Shown here: positions 8,460-13,725 of the stretch, piece by piece
Layout: every line of letters starts with the position of its first letter
Numbering within the stretch: the first letter of the stretch is position 1
NCBI GenBank assembly: GCA_025331435.1
Contig: JAIWNI010000276.1
Location: forward strand, 1 to 13,725
DNA: 13,725 nucleotides
Origin: Choanephora cucurbitarum
Lineage: Eukaryota; Mucoromycota; Mucoromycetes; Mucorales; Choanephoraceae
Direction of reading: 5' to 3'
Translations under genes and position numbers: made by a program
The notes under the pieces: model-generated
Told to the model about the DNA's origin: nothing
The model's database searches: none
What the model saw: the letters and a program-made list of their open reading frames with translations, nothing else

Positions 8460-9520
8460 TTCATAATAATTGTCGCTTATCATGGACTTTGCTCAACATG
8501 ACAACTACGTTTCCTATGCATCATAAGAATCAATCACTCATCTCTTTTCTTGTCCTTTCTTTTCTATTACCTTGTGCCTAACATAAAAATGAGGAAGAAT
8601 GATGCAACATGATAGGATGTCACATCGATCAGAGAAATAAAAGAAAAAAATCAAAACCGGTATAACACTAACACAAGTTGTCCTCTAATCTTTTTTATTT
8701 CATTTTATTTTTGCCCATCGTTCTACTAAACATAAGCTACATGTCTTATACAACAACTGTACTGCTAAAGCCGCTCTCTACTGTAGATAGCTGCTTTGTC
8801 TTTTTCTTTTCCTTTTGTTTTTTTCTGTCTTCTTTCCATGAGAAATAGTCAGCATCTCAAATGCTTTTTTCTGCTAATTGGATTTCCTTTCCGAGACAAG
8901 TTCTCTTTTTTTTTTCCTTGCTTTTTTCATGGTGCATTGTTTACTTTTCTGTGTTTGTGAGAAAAAAAGAAAGAAAAGATAAGGAAAAAACGATGATGAT
9001 GATGATGCTATAACATTGATCATTATATCCTCATAGCCTTGCTAACACTTGCTTTCGAGATCTTGCGGATACTGTCTTTTAAGTGCCTGATTACAAAAGT
9101 CTACAGCAACAACCATCATTCTATGAGACTGAGGCAGAGGCAGAAAAGGAAAATACGAGTGAAAAAAAAACAAGGTTGGCAGCTGTTGAATATCTTGATG
9201 TTAAGAGAAATAATTGGAAAGAAATCAACTGACCTATGCCAACAAGTAAGAGATCAATGGTGCATCAAGAATTTCTGTTAAAATAGTTGGATGAAGGCTA
9301 TGATGGTTGCCTATTGACAAGACATGATTTCAGTGGAGTATATCTGAGAGGAGTTTATACTTTTGTCTGATCTCGTTGAGGGGTGGGAGCGAGGAGGAAG
9401 AGGAGCGGAAGAGAGCTGTTTGTGCCGCAAAGTAACCAGTTGAAAAATGGGCAACATAAAGTTTGTCTTTTGTTCTCTTACTTTGGTACCAACTCGAGTG
9501 AGATATCCTCATTGGTATTA
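8460..9520. other. No gene identified
   Basis: Pyrimidine-rich, then mixed DNA. There is a short ATG frame of 14 codons at about 8482 with preferred-looking codons but no continuation, and a (GAT)5 run at about 8992-9006. No repeat or RNA gene was recognised. Confidence 0.5.
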
Positions 9521-9527
9521 GGGTTTT

Positions 9528-9612
9528 GAAGAAGAAGAAGAAGATGAAGAAGATGAAGAAGATGAAGAAGATGAAGAAGATGAAGAAGATGAAGAAGAAG
9601 AAGAAGAAGAAA
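9528..9612. repeat. 9-bp repeat GAAGAAGAT within a GAA tract
   Basis: Six GAAGAAGAT units flanked by pure GAA units, all purine except the T of each unit. The 9-bp period keeps a reading frame: one plus frame gives an acidic E/E/D tract preceded by ATTAG at 9520 (a possible acceptor) and running to a TGA near 9654; the minus frame gives polyserine. No supporting branch site was found, so it is called as a repeat only. Confidence 0.92.
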
Positions 9613-10480
9613 GGAAAAAGAAAAACAATAGCTCAATGGCAGGCTGTGGTAATTGAACGTTCTTGTCCAACTCTTTCTTTCTCAATACAAAAGCCGAGAC
9701 TCTTCTTGAGTTATTGGGTGAAAATATTAAACAAGACAAGCCAAAAGCAAAAAATAAATAGATATTCGATAGAAACAACAACAAGATTGTACAATGAAAT
9801 GAAGCAAAATCATAATAAAAATAAAAATAAAAGTGCCAGATTCATGCAGTTGTAGAGAAATCATAGGTTCAACAGGTCTTGGCTGGATGTAGCCATGATA
9901 GAGTCTATGGCAAGCATCTTATCTTACCAAGTTCAACTGCGATGCAATGCGACAGTAGAGCCAAGAGCATATTGACTGCACATACGATGTTATGACAAAG
10001 GCCATATATCATTTGATTGGATCATTTAGTTTTTGAGCTCTTTCTATGCCAAAGTGCCAGAAAGTCATAAACTGTGCTAGATTAATTGGAAGTAAGAGAA
10101 TAGGTCAGATAACAGGGCGTAATGTCAACGAGCAGATGTACCCTCCATACCAACGAAAATGAGAGCTCACTGCTTAAAAGTCGAATGGGCTCTATTGAAA
10201 TCTCTCGCTGTTTTGAGCGACTTGATAGTAATGGATGACTATTTGACCTTTCTACCACTAATTACCAAATCAGAATAATATAGCAGCATGTTGGCCCAAA
10301 CAGCCTCTACTGTGTGTCGACATCTAGATCCATAGTTTTGACAAGGAAGCTCTTTCTGAGTTTTTCTTTGTCCTTATTATTATTTCTTTGTGCCATCTGA
10401 TCATAGTAACATGAGTGATCTCTGTCCAAGACTCCAGCCAACCACTTGCAAGTGCTCTTAAAGCATTGGCCAATTCTAAG
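9613..10480. other. No gene identified
   Basis: Mixed AT-rich DNA. (AAAATA)3 lies near 9816-9832. All frames are short or low-complexity. Confidence 0.5.
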
Positions 10481-10519
10481 ACAAACAAACAGACAGACAG
10501 ACAGACAGACAGATAGATG
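10481..10519. repeat. (ACAG)n tetranucleotide microsatellite
   Basis: Two ACAA units, about six ACAG units, then ATAGATGG. Confidence 0.92.
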
Positions 10520-11022
10520 GACAGATCAGCAACCTTTATTTTGTCATGTAGTTACACCAGTTACCCTATTTGTCTACTGGACGAATTCTTTGTACCCTTT
10601 GTTTTTTATTTTTTTAGTCTTTGTTTCTTCTCACCCCACCTTCCGCTTCGTTTTTAGCTCTTGTTTTTCTTTTCAACAACATGCAACAACCAGCAAACCA
10701 AAAAAACAGAGTTAGGATAAAGAGATGCTTCTTCCTTTTGCTTTTCTTTTTTCTTAACTTGTGAATCGAAGCTGCAAGTCTACTGATCGCATAGCCAGTT
10801 GGCAAGAAGGAAAAAAAAACATAACCTCAGCACACCCAGCTAATTTAGAAGCAGAGACTACGCAATCCAAAGAGAAAATAAGTAGATAAGCAGGTAGTTG
10901 GGTCCTGGGCAAGTCGAAGATGTCGTTACGATGAGAATTGAATCGATCAGAGGAGGAGAGGACAGGCTGTGTTGATGCGTGAGATGTCGAGTGCCAACCA
11001 CCGAATGCCAAAAGTCAATACA
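10520..11022. other. No gene identified
   Basis: Pyrimidine-rich to about 10755, then purine-rich on the plus strand. Frames on both strands are short and overlap one another without splice support. Confidence 0.5.
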
Positions 11023-11049
11023 CTGGATACTGGATACTGGATACTAGAT
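11023..11049. repeat. 7-bp tandem repeat, unit CTGGATA
   Basis: Three perfect copies plus one degenerate copy. Confidence 0.85.
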
Positions 11050-11263
11050 GACGCATAGCGACTAGACACAGAAGAAGATCTTGTGAGATGTAGGTATAGA
11101 ATGCGGGACGGTTGATGAGAAGTAAAATGCAAGAGACAAAAGTAAAGAGCAGATGCACGCAGGCGGATTACAATGGATTGAGCGTAAGGCAGATATAGAA
11201 CGACATGCGGATATGTTACTTTATTGTGATGGTTACAGATCTACAAGCACTTGTACTCGGAGA

Positions 11264-11311
11264 GAAGAAGAAGAAGAAGAAGAAGAAGAAGAAGAAGAAG
11301 AAGAAGAAGAA
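11264..11311. repeat. (GAA)16 triplet repeat
   Basis: Sixteen uninterrupted GAA units on the plus strand, a pure purine mirror repeat of the kind that can form triplex DNA. Frames across it give homopolymers of E, K or R (plus) or L, S or F (minus) and are not taken as genes. Confidence 0.95.
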
Positions 11312-12643
11312 AAGAGCACTGTTGGAAGCTAAAGTGTATATGTATTGGTATATTTATGTCTCTTTTGACTGGGCTACTCTTCTTCTGCAAGATATGTGTA
11401 GTATTCAGCAACAACTTTTTCAACCAGGTTTTGCCTTTTGGTTATTGTTGTTTTGCCCTCTTTAGATCCAGCATGATACATCGCCAAGGGATGAGCCAGG
11501 CCTTTTGGAGCATGTATATGGATAATCTCAATCAACAAGGACAGCTATCGCATGAAGGATAGCTATACCGTATATCAGAGGATGATGAGAACGACAAAAA
11601 ATAAGGAATGGGCATGCAGAGTGTATACGAAGCGAGTGTATTTGCCTGGCATAAAGCACATTGTGACAGCAAGAATATTATGGTCATTTATGGATATGGA
11701 ATGAGATGAAGATTTGCTTGCTTGCTGCTAGATTGAGTAGATTTGATATGACACAAGAGGATGGATTGACTCAGACTATCTTTTTCAGATCCTACACAGT
11801 AAGTCAAGAGAAGCAGGATGAGAAGTGGCGCAAGGTACGTATATACTAGACATTGCTCGGAAAGAGAAAGCATAAAAAAGAAAGAGAATAAAATGTATAT
11901 CTATCTATATATATATGTAAGCATACTTGCAAAAACCCTCGATATGAATTATAGTTAAAGGAGGGACATACTTAGTTTGATGGGATTGGAAAAGCAAAGA
12001 GAAAAGAGAAAAGAAAGCGAAGATCTAGGCTACAGCAAAAGCCTATGTTTAATAAGCTGGATGGCTGCTCAAGAGAACACTGTGTGCTAGTGCTTCATTC
12101 GGATAAGTACAGCTTATACTGGTAAAGATCATCCAGATATTTTAGCACCTCATGTATGAGAACAAGCCTTTGCTTTCAACGAATTCTTCATTCCTTCTTT
12201 CAGTATCATTGTTCGTCCTTTAGTACTGGAGATAGTTTATCGCGGCTTTCAGCTAGGTGACATATATTAAAGCCATCTATCAATTAAAACAATACTGGGA
12301 AAAACGCCTATGAATGGAGTAAATGATTACAGAAAGAAAGAAAAGGCTTCAACAATAGCTTGCAGTTATGGTCCAGTGTGCATGACAATTAGGGCAAGTG
12401 CTGTCACATAAAGATGCTGAACCTCATTGCATATATGCACGATGAACGAATACACTCACTCTCTTACTCTCTTACTATTTGGATCATCACAGATCACAGC
12501 CAATACTAGTCTAGTGCGGTGTTTTTTTTTCTTTTCTTTTCATCGTATCATTTGCACTCCTCAAACATTTTTCTATCAGAAAGACCCTTTGCAAAAAGCA
12601 GCTTTATCTTCGTCTTGTTGCCTCTTGTTGCTTTTATTTTTTG
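11312..12643. other. No gene identified
   Basis: Mixed AT-rich DNA with a short (AT)/(CTAT) run near 11896-11918. A small stem TAGGCT/AGCCTA lies at 12026-12045 (8-nt loop). No ORF with splice support was found. Confidence 0.5.
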
Positions 12644-12771
12644 TCTCTTCTTGGTCTTTCTTTGCTATTGCCTGCATCAATCGCATAGTCAAAGAAATGG
12701 GCTGATTCTTCCAAACGAGCCTATTGGCGACCAATCGATGCAAGCAATAGCAACGAAAGATCAAGAAGAGA
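12644..12771 (-). ncRNA. Candidate long hairpin RNA (small-RNA precursor-like inverted repeat)
   Basis: Arms of 40 bp at 12644-12683 and 12732-12771 match as inverted repeats at 35 of 40 positions, with a 48-nt loop. As a plus-strand transcript the five differences give one G-U pair and four mismatches. As a minus-strand transcript three of the five become G-U pairs, so 38 of 40 positions pair. Hence the minus strand is preferred. Size and shape resemble miRNA-like precursors or an inverted duplication of part of another locus. Both arms can encode the same short peptide motif (MQAIA-KDQEE) on opposite strands, a by-product of the palindrome. No promoter or terminator is identified. Alternatives are a small foldback element or a neutral inverted duplication. 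Confidence 0.4.
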
Positions 12772-13186
12772 AGAGTGTTTTCATGTCTTTGCCAAACAAG
12801 CAGACATTTCTTTTTCTTTCACTGTCGCTTTCTTGCAGGTATTTTCTTCTTATGTTGTCACCATTGCCATCTCTCTTTACATTACTCTGCTACTGTAGTC
12901 GATACACTCTTCCTTCTGCCGATCCTAACTGCAATGCCTTTCTTTTTTGGGAACAATCACGAATGCTTTTTAAAAGCCAGTTGCAGAGCGTGTGAAAATG
13001 CGAACATGAGCTCATTCATCTTATCCCTTTATTTTTTATATCTTTACTTTTGTGGCTCTCTCTGAAGCTCTTCAGGACACACTGTAGCTGCGTACTCTTC
13101 TATGTTTGGGCTTATTTTCTCTTGCGTATTATAGATAAAGTAAATTTAGGCACTGGACGCATTGTATATCATTTTTCTTTTTTTCC
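12772..13186. other. No gene identified
   Basis: Pyrimidine-rich on the plus strand. The 158-codon plus frame that spans 12519-12995 lacks an ATG at its start, crosses the hairpin and is rich in F/L/S as expected from the composition. Confidence 0.45.
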
Positions 13187-13531
13187 CCTTTTTACTTGAG
13201 TGTTAAAGGGAAAAAGAAAATAAGGGTCTCCTTTCTGGGCTTTGCTCAAAATAAGGTTTCGTGTTACACAACCCCGCTCTTTTCTTTTTTCATCACGCAA
13301 AATAGGTTCTCTTCTTTTTTGGAAAAAAGGCCAAAAGGATAAAAAAGAAAAAAAAAAAAGTTTAGACCACCTGGCCAAGCATGTAGTCAATAGCTACTTC
13401 AATAAGTGATATTAAAATATGCGCAAAAAAGAAGCTTCTTGGAAAGTAGCTAATACTAAGAAAAAGAGAGGATAAAGTAAAGACATAGAGTGATTTCCAA
13501 AAAGGGAAATGTGAGAGAAAAAAAAGATCGA
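13187..13531 (-). repeat. Dispersed repeat, copy B (inverted relative to copy A)
   Basis: The reverse complement matches 4648-4971. The near-identical core is at about 13370-13465 and the second block at about 13243-13312. Copy B carries an extra ~40 bp between the CGATC-pyrimidine start and the core (about 13467-13510). The core palindrome AAGAAGCTTCTT is retained. It carries C or G at the clear transition differences where copy A has T or A. Confidence 0.75.
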
Positions 13532-13663
13532 TAGAAGAAAAAGAAAAAAAAAGAATGAAAAAGGAAAGAGAGGGTAGAGGCGTACAGACATTCACTGCCT
13601 TACCCGCTGTAGTCAGGAAGAGAAGTAGAGAGAGTAAAGCAATAGTAACAGCGTGTTTTCTTG

Positions 13664-13725
13664 CTTTTCTTTTTCTTTTTCTTTTTCTTTTCTTTTTCTT
13701 TTTCTTTTTCTTTTTCTTTTTCTTT
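13664..13725. repeat. (CTTTTT)n microsatellite at the window end
   Basis: Hexanucleotide pyrimidine repeat with one short unit (CTTTT), running to the last base, so its full length is unknown. Confidence 0.95.

Noticed and set aside
9516..9526. TTAGGGTTTT resembling telomere repeat
   Set aside because: Only one unit, at the edge of a GAA repeat; an interstitial telomere tract would need several units.
9526..9855. Lysine/methionine-repeat and polyserine frames over the GAAGAAGAT array
   Set aside because: They are translations of the simple repeat, with no independent support.
11241..11562. Polyarginine, polylysine and polyleucine frames over (GAA)16
   Set aside because: Artefacts of the triplet repeat in different frames.
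12519..12995. 158-codon plus-strand open frame, the longest in the window
   Set aside because: It has no ATG at the start, is dominated by F/L/S from pyrimidine-rich DNA (few stop codons arise there), and runs through the inverted repeat. No domain recognised.
4648..13531. Interpretation as a complete transposon with terminal inverted repeats
   Set aside because: No transposase or polymerase-like coding sequence between the copies, no target-site duplication found, and the copies differ by a ~40-bp insertion; reported only as an inverted repeat pair.

Overview
The window looks like nuclear DNA of an intron-bearing eukaryote, most likely an early-diverging (Mucoromycota-type) fungus. That is an inference from three things: AT-rich DNA full of poly-pyrimidine and poly-purine runs, short intron-like blocks of about 50-80 bp with GT...CTAAC/CTGAC...YAG signals, and many A/T-rich microsatellites. 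Nothing bacterial is visible: no long ORFs and no operons. I recognise no protein family, tRNA, rRNA or transposase/reverse transcriptase anywhere in the window.

Layout. 1-560: sparse, with one possible minus-strand exon. 561-2640: the densest set of plus-strand splice signals, best read as one candidate multi-exon gene (membrane-type start, basic serine-rich later exon), but the middle cannot be resolved by eye. 2640-4279: nothing convincing. 4280-4579: a small two-exon candidate whose frame is broken by a stop. 4608-4971: a short inverted repeat, then copy A of a ~320 bp dispersed repeat. 5560-6000: pyrimidine-rich DNA with a 10-bp tandem array. About 6285-6977: a candidate minus-strand spliced region encoding charged, probably disordered sequence. 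7524-8460: a 120-codon minus ORF, a GC-rich foldback island, short tandems and a cluster of palindromes at a purine-to-pyrimidine strand switch. 8460-12640: long, apparently gene-free DNA with triplet and tetranucleotide repeats. 12644-12771: a 40-bp-arm inverted repeat able to form a long RNA hairpin. 13187-13531: copy B of the dispersed repeat, inverted relative to copy A. The window ends inside a (CTTTTT)n tract.

The best leads are the 12.7 kb hairpin, whose arms pair better as a minus-strand transcript, and the inverted pair of diverged repeats bracketing about 8.2 kb, whose clear transition differences all run in one direction. All protein-coding calls are tentative: in this composition open frames of 30-120 codons arise easily by chance, and no homology search could be run.
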